A DNA stretch of 26,941 bases from Chara braunii (taxonomy: Eukaryota; Streptophyta; Charophyceae; Charales; Characeae): the NCBI GenBank assembly GCA_003427395.1, contig BFEA01000566.1, forward strand, positions 157,975 to 184,915, read 5' to 3'. Positions 1-8,929 of this stretch are shown piece after piece. The translations under genes were made by a program, and so were the position numbers. The notes under the pieces were generated by a model. That model ran no database searches. It was not told the DNA's origin and saw only the letters and a list, made by a program, of their open reading frames with translations. How positions within the stretch are numbered: the first letter of the stretch is position 1; every line of letters starts with the position of its first letter.

Positions 1-60
1 GCCCAACCCCGGAACCCCGGAACCCCGCCGGGGCCCCGGGGCCGGGGCTCGACAACCCTG
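1..60. other. GC-rich low-complexity junction at window start
   Basis: Short iterations of GGAACCCC, then runs of C and G, unlike anything else in the window. Homology between copies 1 and 2 of the long repeat begins at 60/61. Copies 2 and 3 continue upstream into shared sequence, whereas copy 1 is replaced by this stretch. It may be a contig edge, an assembly chimera or a real truncation point. Confidence 0.5.
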
Positions 61-689
61 GTAGGAATGGAGTATGGAGGGGAGAGGTGTGCGGGAGAAC
101 ACTCGGAGTTTGGATATGGCTACTAGTGAGAACGGGTGTGATAGGAATGATGTTCGGGTAGCCCGCTCGTGTCGCTACAGGAACAGGCAAGTCAGGGTAG
201 GATTCTTAAGTTCTTAGGAGGAGCGAATCTGATAATGTTGTTAGCTTCGTTAGAGAGAGAGAGAGCTGCCCTGTTGAATGTTATGGAATAAGAACGATGT
301 ACCCGGCCTTGTTCTAGTGGAGGATTCATTCACTTTCTGTGTATTGAGGGAGTGACCAGGACCGGAACGAGGTGGGACGAATATACCTACCTGATCAAAG
401 AGAGGAGCTTGTACATCCGATCGGGGGGGAGTAATATGGAAGGGGAAGTCCTACCTGCTAACCGTTGTTGTGTTACGAGGCCGAAGAAACCAAGCCGGAA
501 GACTGGCCAGGTACCTTTGGAAGTCGAGGAATGCGCTGCCCCTCATAGCAGCGGGGTAGTGAAAGTCAGGCGGGGACTGAAAACTTGCCTGNCANATAGT
601 TGGCCAGGTTCTAAGNAAGGCTCACCTGGTTCCACCTATCTTTGAGAGTGGCGTGAGGCCAGACCCGTGGTCGGGCCCATAGCTGTTGA

Positions 690-980
690 CTACTGTTATT
701 GCTAGGGGCCGCCGTTGTGCACGACTGCTGCATCCGTGAAATGAGCACAAGGCGGCGGCGTGTGGGGTACTGTTGCGGGGAGCTACTGCTGCGGGCCGTT
801 GTAGGTTGAGTACATTCTGTTACTGCGTATTGTGCACCAGCTGCTGCTGTCGCAGGTTGAGCGCGGATTGCTAGTGCTACGGCTGACTGCACACCGCGGA
901 CCTACAACTCCTGGATCATGTGCACCGTGTGTTGCTGCTGCGGGTAAACTGTTGTAGCGGGGACCGCCGCTACATATCGT
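690..980 (+). repeat. CTG/CAG-rich imperfect repeat segment
   Basis: Frequent GCTGCTG, TTGTTG and GCGGCGG words give an irregular trinucleotide-rich tract with no fixed period. The same segment recurs at about 13795-14100 and, inverted, at about 20890-21185, so it belongs to the long repeat. Reading frames through it are Q/A/S-rich or C/L-rich by composition and show no recognisable domain. Confidence 0.55.
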
Positions 981-1754
981 TGCTGCTATGTTTGAGGACT
1001 GTTACAAACTGTTGTGTGGTCGCGATTAGGCTAGAAGAGGTGTTGAAACTCAAGGAGGTGATCAGACAGGGCAGGTAGGGGGTTAGTGCAGCAGTTCGAG
1101 GAGTCATTGGAAGTTTCACTTCAGTGGTTTGACCCGGAGAGTTGACCAAGCTGTTACTTTTTGGCTGCCATTGCGGGGCCCTCAGGCGATTTAAGGTATC
1201 AATACCCTCTCCTGCGAGTCTNAGAGCACCCNTCTTGGATCTGAGAGTCTCAAACNTGTNTTCTTCTNCCCTTCTTANTCTANGTNTAATCCTGTTACGA
1301 GAGGAAGGCGGCAGGCGGGATTGCAACCCGTAGGACCGCAGAAAGACTCTGTGGGGAGTCAANCCACCGATTGCNGGAGCTCTGGCGGAACTCANGAGGA
1401 GTTNTGGAGGCANGGAACTGACAGGTAACCANTNNCTTTCCTTNTATAAACCCNNATTATAACCCCNATTTGTATTNCNCATTGCATCTCTGGCTGNGTA
1501 TATGGTGTNNAGCCCTATCTTANTTTCTTGGTTTGACTTTNAGNACACTGAATCAGGCTAAATAAAGGAATGTTGTGAAGTTTTAGTTTTCGTTTTTGCT
1601 GACTTTGTGAACTTAGACTGTTAGAAAGAACTGCATCTGGGGGAAAGGCAGGATGGGGTTTTGTTATGTATGATGATTGACCGGGTCATTAAGGCTGGGG
1701 AGTCCCCATAAGTTTGGGGAAACCCAGCGCTTTGTTTTACTTTGGTTATGCATG

Positions 1755-2650
1755 GAGACGTCAGACCCTTCTATAAGTTTACGGGGTTTGATTGCTCTGG
1801 AGGCGGGGATGTCCCCATAAGTTTGGAGAGACCCAGTGCTATGGTTTTTGCATGGAGGGTCAGGTTGTTCTGTAAGTTTAGGTGACCTGACTGCTCTGGC
1901 CTGTGAGGGGTTTGATTGTGCTTGATTTTCAGGGACTCAGGGCGCTTAATAAGTTTTGGTGCCTTGGGTTGCTTTGTTTTCATTGGGATTTTACTTGTTT
2001 CTCTGGTTTCTGAACGAGGAGACCGAGATGTTCTGTAAGTTCAGTTGGCTCAGTCTCTTCCTACTCTTTATTCTGAAGAAATAATCTTGGCAAAGAGGCA
2101 GGCCCTTCTGTAAGTTCAGGGGGTCTGACTCGATGCCACACACATAATGGCTCAGATAGAAACGAATCTGGCAGAGAGTTGGACCCTTCTGTAAGTTCAG
2201 GGGGTCTGGCTGAAAGCCTCGCACATGCTGGAACCCAATCATTATAACTTGGCTATACTTTATTACTATTCTATTTAAGAACAAGCTAATCAGATTGATC
2301 TATAAGTTTAAGTGGTCTAACTATAGCCGTATCACAACTTGAAGAAATTATAACTAAGAATAAAACTGGTGGTAAGCTGGGGTAGACTGAACTCAAGTTA
2401 GTTCAGTCATATCAAGCCTTAAAAGACAAAAGTGAAGATAAGTATATACAACTTGGATACTTTAAATAGTCCAGGGCGACAAGAGTGGTCTAGTCATGTG
2501 CCCAAATAAGAAAAAAGTAGTTGTGTCCTTTGTTTGTGTATATATTTGGCCAAGTCAGAACGTTCTATAAGTTTAGGTTTTCTTACTCTAGGCCTGGCTA
2601 AGTTGAGCTTTTCAGTGAGTTCAGGCGGCCTGATCTATGCCTTATGTAAG
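1755..2650 (+). repeat. Hairpin array A, copy 1 (about 10 units)
   Basis: About ten diverged units share a core close to TTCTRTAAGTTYAGG and are spaced roughly 40-110 bases apart, with one wider gap. Arms flanking the core are complementary in most units although their sequence differs. Examples: CAGACCC 1762-1768 with GGGTTTG 1784-1790; GTCAGG 1859-1864 with CCTGAC 1886-1891; CAGGCCC 2099-2105 with GGGTCTG 2121-2127; GGACCC 2181-2186 with GGGTCT 2202-2207. Later units (near 2306, 2573 and 2614) are degenerate here, but one of them has a perfect stem in copy 2. No reading frame spans the array. Confidence 0.75.
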
Positions 2651-2924
2651 CTGGGTATAATGGGTTAAATCATTGAGAGATCATGAACTATTGTTTGTCC
2701 AGGTTAACTTGGGATTGGCGAAAGTACTTACCTTTGTGGTATGACTTGCATGTGACTAAGTGAGGCTATTACTTAGTCTGAGTTTCAGGTTGATAGGTAG
2801 TTGCTTTAGTTGATCGCCACGTGCTAGAGCCATAGGAGTTAGTGTCAATTCCTGCATTTTCTGTGATAACTTTTTAACTTAGGTCAATTCTTGCATTTTC
2901 TGAAATTGTTTCTTATACTTGGCT

Positions 2925-3610
2925 TTGTATAAATCTTGCCAAGCTACTTTCCCTACGGGAAGCGCTGCCTAAATTTCTACAAATTCAAGGAGTTTTGACT
3001 TGTTAAAAATTCAACTCTGTTTTTTTTCGTATCTGACTTAGTTAAAATCTGGCATGTCTCCCTTTCTAGAGGGAGTGCTGCCCAAATTTTTGCTAATTCA
3101 GGGAGTTAGACAAAATTGGACTTTAGGAAGTCAAAGTTACTTTCAAATTCTGGACTTAGCCTTGTATAAATTTTGGCATAGCACTTTTCTAGAGGGAGTG
3201 CTGCCGAAAGTTCTACAAAATTAAGGAGTTAATTCAATTCTGTCTAAAGTTGAAGTCGAGATGTCTTTCGAGATCATATCTGACTTAGTATAAATTTGAA
3301 AAGCCTCCCTTTCTAAGGGGAGTGCTGCCTAAATTTCTATTATTTCAGGGAGTCAGACAGAGTTTGACTTTCTAGAGGTATGAATTATTTTTGATTTTTG
3401 TATCCGACTTAGTATAAATATGAAAAACCTACCTTTCGAAAGGGAATGCTGCCCAAATTTCTGCTGTTTCAGGAAGTTAGACATAATTTTGACTTTTGGA
3501 GTTAGAAATTATTTTTGCCTTTCATATCCGGACTTATATAAATTATTGGAAAGACACTTTTCCTACGGGAAGCGCTGCCGAAATTTTCCTAGTTTAAAGG
3601 AAATCGATTA
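2925..3610 (+). repeat. Hairpin array B, copy 1 (six units of about 112-128 bp)
   Basis: Six tandem units each read: a TATAAAT-like or similar AT-rich lead, a short hairpin, GCTGCC, AAATTT, then a run ending near AGGAGTTAGAC and TTTTGACTTT. Hairpins: TTCCC/GGGAA at 2949-2961; CTCCCT/AGGGAG at 3058-3075; GCACT/AGTGC at 3181-3201; CTCCC/GGGAG at 3305-3322; CCTTTC/GAAAGG at 3432-3443; TTCC/GGAA at 3560-3571. Hairpin centres are 112, 124, 122, 125 and 128 bases apart. The stems differ between units while GCTGCC just after them stays fixed. Confidence 0.8.
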
Positions 3611-4189
3611 TGTTTTGACAAGTGACAATTTTGATAGTCCACTCTGACTAATGAATATTTTGTCATATTGTTTAGAGATAGGCTTAGACATAGTAAACCA
3701 GGATGACTTGGGTAAGATCATGATATGGAGATTGTTCTCCATAAACTTATAGGTTTAGTTTGGGACATTGACCTGTCATGTGTTACAGATCCTCTTGATC
3801 GTCTGATTCAAGTTCAAGACTAGATTAAACTTGATCCTTTCAGGATCATCATCTGTTATCACTGATAAAAGGTCGGTTGCCGATTCGTCGGTTTACGACT
3901 CAAATCCAACTCACCCTCCACACTTAACCTAAAAGGCTTTAGCCCTGATGATTTCATTGTTTCGTTATGGTTTTCACCCGGACTTTTATTGAATGGTCAT
4001 TTAACAAAGGTACTTAGTATTTATTTAAGGTTGGTTGGACAGGAGGTTGGGGCTTGCATGACTAAAGCAAGGGGTATGAGTATTGAAGATGGTTGACATT
4101 GACTCCGTGTAGTGCATGGGCTATCGATTGACTGGTTGATGTGATTTGCAGGTATGTACTATGAATCAGATTCTGGATTTGGTTGCCTG

Positions 4190-4247
4190 CGATCACATAT
4201 ATACGTATGGATGTGAGGGACCCCAATGAGACCGTGAGAAGTGATCG
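4190..4247 (+). promoter_or_regulatory. Conserved inverted repeat just upstream of TATA-like tract
   Basis: CGATCAC at 4190-4196 pairs with GTGATCG at 4241-4247. The same arms occur in copy 2 at the matching position, about 17305-17365. The pair ends about 20 bases before the TATA-like tract, where promoter elements would be expected. Function is inferred from position only. Confidence 0.35.
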
Positions 4248-4265
4248 TCACATACTTCCCCCTTT

Positions 4266-4280
4266 ATATATATATATATA
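4266..4280 (+). promoter_or_regulatory. TATA-box-like tract of the LTR promoter, copy 1
   Basis: An alternating TA tract is preceded by CCCCCTTTA and followed by a CG-rich CGTCGACGTACG segment. The counterpart in copy 2 is at 17383-17394. A Pol II start about 30 bases downstream (near 4300-4320) would make U3 about 4.2 kb long. It could also be a plain AT microsatellite. Confidence 0.4.
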
Positions 4281-4566
4281 CGTCGACGTACGTAGGATAA
4301 ATGTCTGTATGAATTAAGGGGTCCCGTACAAAAAAGGATACTCAGAGGGTAAGACTGATAGGCCCAGGGAGGATCTCTCCGTTTATTTTGCTTTGCTTCT
4401 TGAAAATTTTCTTAGTCGGACGTTGATCCTGGGTCGGGATTCAAGGTCCTTGTCCAAGACATCCCAAGCCCTAGGCTTTGCGGGGGAGGGGTTTTCCCTC
4501 GCGCAGAGCCTATTTGCCTTGCCTACCAAAACGCTTAGACCAAAGACCGGAGGTCTCGCGGCGGCT

Positions 4567-4618
4567 GCACGGCTATTCCTTCAGCCGTGCAATATCGTGA
4601 AGGGTTAGACCCTCACGA
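4567..4618 (+). other. Two adjacent hairpins in the putative LTR transcript leader
   Basis: Hairpin 1: GCACGGCT 4567-4574 pairs with AGCCGTGC 4583-4590 around an 8-base loop. Hairpin 2: TCGTG 4595-4599 and AGGGT 4601-4605 pair with ACCCT 4609-4613 and CACGA 4614-4618, with one bulged A and the loop TAG. In copy 2 the first is unchanged. In the second, ACCCT has become ATTCT, which still pairs with AGGGT through G-U wobbles in RNA. The pair lies about 300 bases downstream of the TATA-like tract. Confidence 0.6.
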
Positions 4619-5390
4619 CACTTCCAGTCTGACACTTGAGTTTCATAAGCGGTACTCGGATCCACGAGGGACCGCCTGATTATCGGCACTACATAGTACG
4701 CCATCATCACGAGTGCTTGCGTACGCTTGCATTGCGAGTCGATATGAGATAGCCCTGCGTCCGCGCGGTTTTATACTAAGTCTCCCGCGTGACGCCTATC
4801 CGAATTCCGCATTGTGAAGTTATGGGATGACTACTGAGGGGCTAGGAGCGTTGCCGCGTTGTTTGTGTTGTGTCGTTTTGTATGTGTATGTGTGTGTGAG
4901 TTTTATTTTTGTGTTCGTAAAGTGGTGTGCGCGTGGTGTGTGGGAAGCGTCCTAGTCGACCGACGACGAGTCGCGCTTGGGACCTCAGCCCCCCAAGATG
5001 TCGGTTCGCATGCGAGTTCGATAGGTGTATTACCGCGTGTACCCCCTATGCTACAGCGAACGAGAAAACGGCCTCGGATGGTCCACCTCTGTGATCGCAA
5101 CTGAGTAGCCTTCGTACTGTGGACTGGTAGCTCGGCGGGGATATGCCCACCAAAGGGAGGTGACAACTCCCGTAAGGTCGAGGTAAGTCGTGCCTCGTGT
5201 AGGCCCTATCTTGTCGTAGGGGCTCGCGAGAGGTATGGCTGGCGCACTCGGCCGAAGCGGCTTTGTGGAAGCTCCAATGTATATTCGCGATGAAGGATTT
5301 AGACCAACTTCTGCGTGACGTGGCCGGGAGGGTCCCGCACTGCCCTGGTGCGGTGCCGGACCGATGCGCTCGACAAGTGGCGCCATTGCC

Positions 5391-7123
5391 GGGGTTAACG
5401 GTTGCCTGCCGTTGTCCCTGGTGGAACGACATCCGGGTATGAGAGAGTGAGAACTAGGCAAAAGAAGAAGTTTTCTTTATACATATATGGTCGATTGCTT
5501 GATACCTTGGCTATTGTTGAAAACGTATTAAGATTGTGGCCTAAGTGTGAAGTGCTTATTATAAGAGGTTAAGCCGAGTCGCCCTCCCCTAGCCGATAGA
5601 GCATTGCTTTTGAGGAGTTTCCTGGTACATGAGCGGCATGGATGAGGGGGTGAATGATAAGCACGAATTGAGGGATTTGATGACAAAATTTTTTCCTTGA
5701 GTTCAGACTGAATTATGGTGTATTGGGTACTGCGAGGAATATTGTGCCTAAACCTATTGATAGTATGAGTTGGCGATGGGGTGAGTCACTTAGAGTTTGT
5801 CTGGTTGTAGCTATCGATAAAGCTAAAAAAGTAATGATTATTTGATTCGCAGGATGGCTAACTCGAAGAGAGGCCTATGTATTAATTATATGTGATATAT
5901 GTGTATATGACATTTATGATTATGTGCTCTGTTGTCTCTATATATATGCTTTCATTGTGTTTTGTTTGATGTCTGATTGATGGCATACGTACGGATTGCC
6001 TTCCACGAGGACACAGACTTTGCATGAAACCCACATCTGGCATGGGACCGGAAGTGAATGGGGTGACTTGCTTCTGTGGAAGGTGGTTCTTTCGAGAAGG
6101 AGTTAGTCGGCGTGTATAATTTATCCTCAGTGGGAGTGCATTCTTGAGTTGTTACCCCGTCGATGAGGCTTAAGGAAGCGGTTATTAGTCTCGAAACTGA
6201 TAGTGAGACCCACGTCGGAACTATGTTCCCGGTCCATTAGTGGGGTGTTGTTGTCTCTCCTGTAATGGGAGAGTAACTACATTATCTGTTGAGAAAGGAG
6301 GAAAGAGTTTGTTACCCTTGCTGACACTGTCATGGTTGAGTGGAACAACTACTGCTTAACAAGAGCGGTCCTGGAGTAGCGACCTAGGCTCGTGTCATGT
6401 TGAGCAGGGCCACCATATTTGTAAAGGCGCGAACTCGCTATTTGTTGCATTGATAAGTATGAATGGGGTTTTCCACCTGGCCACGATAGGATTGGTAAGG
6501 TGCAAGCGCTGAAATCAGAGAGAGTTGCGGTGAGGCTTAATCTTTAGAGCGGGGCTCAAGAGTTAAGATGTTATCTCACGATGATTACACAGCCCCTCGA
6601 TACTATATGCTTCGCTTAAAAGCTGAACGGGTAGCAATTGCATCATGCTATCTACTTATTGCAAGTCTTGAAATTGCCTTATAGAGCCTGCAATGCATTT
6701 GTGAGAATTATTAAGTTGCATGACTAGTAATTGAGTCAAATTCATACTAAGATATACTGCGTTTTCCATCTATAACCTTAGTAAACAAAATTGTGTTTAT
6801 CGTGCCATGAGTGGGTTGTTGCATGTATGTGTCATCTATCGTGGGTTGTACCGCATTCTTGGACTTATGTTTGGAGTGTCTACTTATGTGATATATATGT
6901 GTTGTATCACTTCTGGGTACTATAAGTAATATCTGATTAATATCTGAGTTATGTTTTGAGTATTATACCAAGGAATGTTAAGTTTTGGGATCGGTTTTAA
7001 GTGAATATGTTTTCTAGTAGGATGTATTCTGTATTTGATTTAGTTGTGTAACTCCTTTCGGACCTCGAACCTAAGACCGCTTGTTGTTTTGTTCGACAGG
7101 GAAAGGGGTTGAGGGAGCTCGAG
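5391..7123 (+). other. Non-coding leader between LTR-like repeat and gag
   Basis: No long open frame. It should contain the end of the 5' LTR and the primer binding site, but neither is clear. AT-rich tracts occur at 5880-5950 and 6880-6910. Hairpins are visible: CCTTCCAC 5999-6006 with GTGGAAGG 6076-6083, and GTGATA 6888-6893 with TATCAC 6905-6910. The last bases carry a good splice acceptor context before gag. Confidence 0.5.
7081..7099 (+). promoter_or_regulatory. Candidate 3' splice site just upstream of gag
   Basis: A T-rich tract (TTGTTGTTTTGTTCG) is followed by ACAG at 7096-7099 and then GG, a standard plant acceptor context, 25 bases before the gag ATG. A matching donor, AGG followed by GTAAGA with GT at 4349-4350, lies just downstream of the TATA-like tract and is conserved in copy 2. 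Use of this intron is inference. Confidence 0.35.
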
Positions 7124-8185
7124 ATGGAGGGTTCTCGAGGAAAGATTGGGGCCCAGGAATTCGCCTCTCTGTTGGGTTTGCAAGATTGGGAACGAGACAA
7201 CCTACCCAAGGTTGAGATCGACTTCTTTAAGGGTTATCATGTCTCTGACTTCCTGGAAAAGTTTACGCAGATAGCGGTTCATTGTAAATGGAATGAGGAG
7301 CAGATGCTGAAGGAAGTTGTAAAGTATATCCATGTAAGTCTGGAGAGGGAAGTCAGGGGGCTGATTGGTAGGGCAGGGTCATCATGGAAGAAGTTTTATG
7401 ATGACATGTGGAATAAATACCGGCTAGGTGAGGAACAACTGACCAAAGACGATCTCGAGAAGATAGACCAGTATAGATATGTGTCAGTAGGGCACTTCCT
7501 GGCAGAGTATGAGCGCGCATCCCGTAAGGTCTGGGCACTGTCAGAACATGATAAATGCGTTGTCTTCCTCATGAACTTTACGAATGCAGAGCAGCGAGAT
7601 TTGATTCGTGAAATAGAAGGGAGACTAGTATGGGATAAGATCCGAGGGAACCTTGAACAAGAGGATTTCGACCAGTACCTCTACCATACTCTGCGGGAAG
7701 CGAGGAAAAGAAGGAAGGCGTTGGATAGTGAGAAGAGTGAGCTTGAAAAAGGGTCGAATGATCCTGCAGTAGACACCTATAATGCTAAGAAAGATGGATC
7801 TCAGAAGGGCGTTGAGATCGTCAAGCGAAATCACAGATGGGGCAAAAAGAAGAAAAATGAGTCAGGTGATGAGAGAAGAGAGTTGCAGGTCGGAGTGAGG
7901 AATGTTGCAACCCATATCTGTGAGAGGGCATTCGACGCTCCAAATGAGAAGCGAAAAGAGGAGCAAAGGGTTCAGGGAGAAGTTGGTATAGCCCTATCGC
8001 CCGCTGTGTTTGATTCGAACAAAAGGGAGTGTGATGATAAGGGTATGTCGTCAACTGTAAGTCAGATAGGACGAAGGAATAGAAGAGGGCGAGAACGGTG
8101 GGCGAGGATAGTATGTGCTTGTCGTGGGAAGGCTGGCCATACCCCTCGCAGATGTAAGATGACAAAGAAAGGAATTGAGGGATAA
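7124..8185 (+). CDS. gag: Retrotransposon Gag-like protein with degenerate zinc knuckle
   Basis: This 353-residue protein resembles the capsid/nucleocapsid precursor of plant Ty3/Gypsy-type LTR retrotransposons, which packages element RNA into cytoplasmic particles. The N-terminal half (about residues 25-210) is an acidic, helical, capsid-like region with features typical of retrotransposon Gag: VEIDFFKGYHVSDFLEKF, then SSWKKFYDDMWNKYR, then VGHFLAEYERA. A basic linker follows (RKRRKALD near 205; a KKKK patch near 240). At 331-344 lies CACRGKAGHTPRRC, which fits the CCHC frame CX2CX4HX4C except that the second cysteine position is Arg (codon CGT, one transition from TGT); a Cys sits one residue earlier. 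The frame is uninterrupted and ends in TAA. Start: ATG at 7124; the frame is open a little further upstream but without an ATG. No protease, reverse transcriptase or integrase follows in any frame, so the element seems non-autonomous. The family assignment comes from pattern recognition, not a search. Confidence 0.75.
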   Translation: MEGSRGKIGAQEFASLLGLQDWERDNLPKVEIDFFKGYHVSDFLEKFTQIAVHCKWNEEQMLKEVVKYIHVSLEREVRGLIGRAGSSWKKFYDDMWNKYRLGEEQLTKDDLEKIDQYRYVSVGHFLAEYERASRKVWALSEHDKCVVFLMNFTNAEQRDLIREIEGRLVWDKIRGNLEQEDFDQYLYHTLREARKRRKALDSEKSELEKGSNDPAVDTYNAKKDGSQKGVEIVKRNHRWGKKKKNESGDERRELQVGVRNVATHICERAFDAPNEKRKEEQRVQGEVGIALSPAVFDSNKRECDDKGMSSTVSQIGRRNRRGRERWARIVCACRGKAGHTPRRCKMTKKGIEG

Positions 8186-8925
8186 GGTTGCCTGCCTAGG
8201 TGAGAATTGTGTCATCGATCTTAAGTGACTAATAGATAAACACTCGAAATGTCGTGACAACGTGGTAGGCTCGATTGATAAAACTAATGAACGATTACCT
8301 GCTTATCTTGTTTTTATTTTCAAAACTATGAGTTTTACGACACATAGACTCTTTCTTCTATATATTTCTGATATCGGAGGTGCGTTTTTACCTTTTAGGG
8401 CTGTGCGTATATTTTTTATCTGATTATCCTCTCTTTAAGCTGACTCTAACTTTTGTCAAATACGAGTGGAGATTTTTTAAGGAATTGTCGTCTGTACGCT
8501 AAACACATACCCAATTGTGTGAGAACATTTGATGTTATTTTGCGTTTATGACCTATGTGATACGCTATACAAGGTCTTGTGTTGAGTGGGATGTGAATTT
8601 GTAAATAATTGAGATTTGTAAGAATGTGAGACTTGAGATGACCCGATTTACTTTTGGGAATTTTTTTTTTTGTGTGTGTGAGTTTTGATTCCCCTGGGTT
8701 GCAGGATCGTGCGTGCTTTGGTTGTCATTGACACTCTCATCAAAGTGGCCTTGTGGATCTTTTATGTATTACTTTAATTAATGGTGAGATGAAGAAAGCC
8801 TGATTATTTGTGGGATATTTTTGGAAGGCTCAAAGAGTCCAGAAAATCGCATTAAGAGAGAGGTTATGCCCAAGGGCGGCCTGACAAAGTTTGGGGTTTA
8901 TTGTCAAGTGAAGAATGTTTTAGGA
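8186..8925 (+). other. Non-coding AT-rich region after gag
   Basis: Stops occur in all frames and I could read no protease or RT motifs. It contains a T-run followed by (GT)n at about 8661-8680 and a short GCCC-AA-GGGC hairpin near 8868. A pol gene would normally start here in an autonomous Ty3/Gypsy element. Confidence 0.55.
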
Positions 8926-8929
8926 TTTT

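Larger units (their letters stand above)
61..5390 (+). repeat. LTR-like long direct repeat, copy 1
   Basis: This 5.3-kb segment aligns colinearly with 13173-18492 (same strand) and, in part, with the inverted copy that ends near 21800. It lies upstream of the gag gene while copy 2 lies downstream, which suggests a 5' LTR. Inside, in order: a CTG-rich stretch (690-980), a segment with scattered N calls (590-1545), hairpin array A (1755-2650), hairpin array B (2925-3610), a TATA-like tract (4266-4280) and a GC-rich 3' part with paired hairpins (4567-4618). The repeat is non-coding: its short open frames differ between copies mostly by amino-acid-changing substitutions. A purine tract followed by TG at 76-89 could be a polypurine tract next to an LTR start. 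However, the 27 bases before that TG are also shared with copy 2, which a true 5' LTR flank should not be. The 3' limit is only where copy 2 stops matching, because copy 2 is truncated there. Confidence 0.75.

Noticed and set aside
970-1548. Antisense reading frame of up to 192 codons, also open at 14144-14527 and 20519-20851
   Set aside because: Between copies 2 and 3 about 9 of 83 residues differ. The overlapping sense frame differs at 12 residues for 16 base changes, so neither frame shows protein-level constraint. No domain is recognisable.
2925-3610. CRISPR-like or rRNA-spacer-like array
   Set aside because: Units are diverged throughout with no constant repeat/variable spacer pattern, and the context is a plant-type retroelement.
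4393-4608. 71-codon frame conserved at 17471-17722
   Set aside because: It lies in a GC-rich putative leader with hairpins. No domain, and conservation is no higher than in the surrounding repeat.
5624-5648. Primer binding site complementary to initiator tRNA-Met (TGGTACATGAGC)
   Set aside because: Only about 9 of 12 bases fit the usual plant PBS start, the following bases do not fit, and no LTR end in CA lies just before it.
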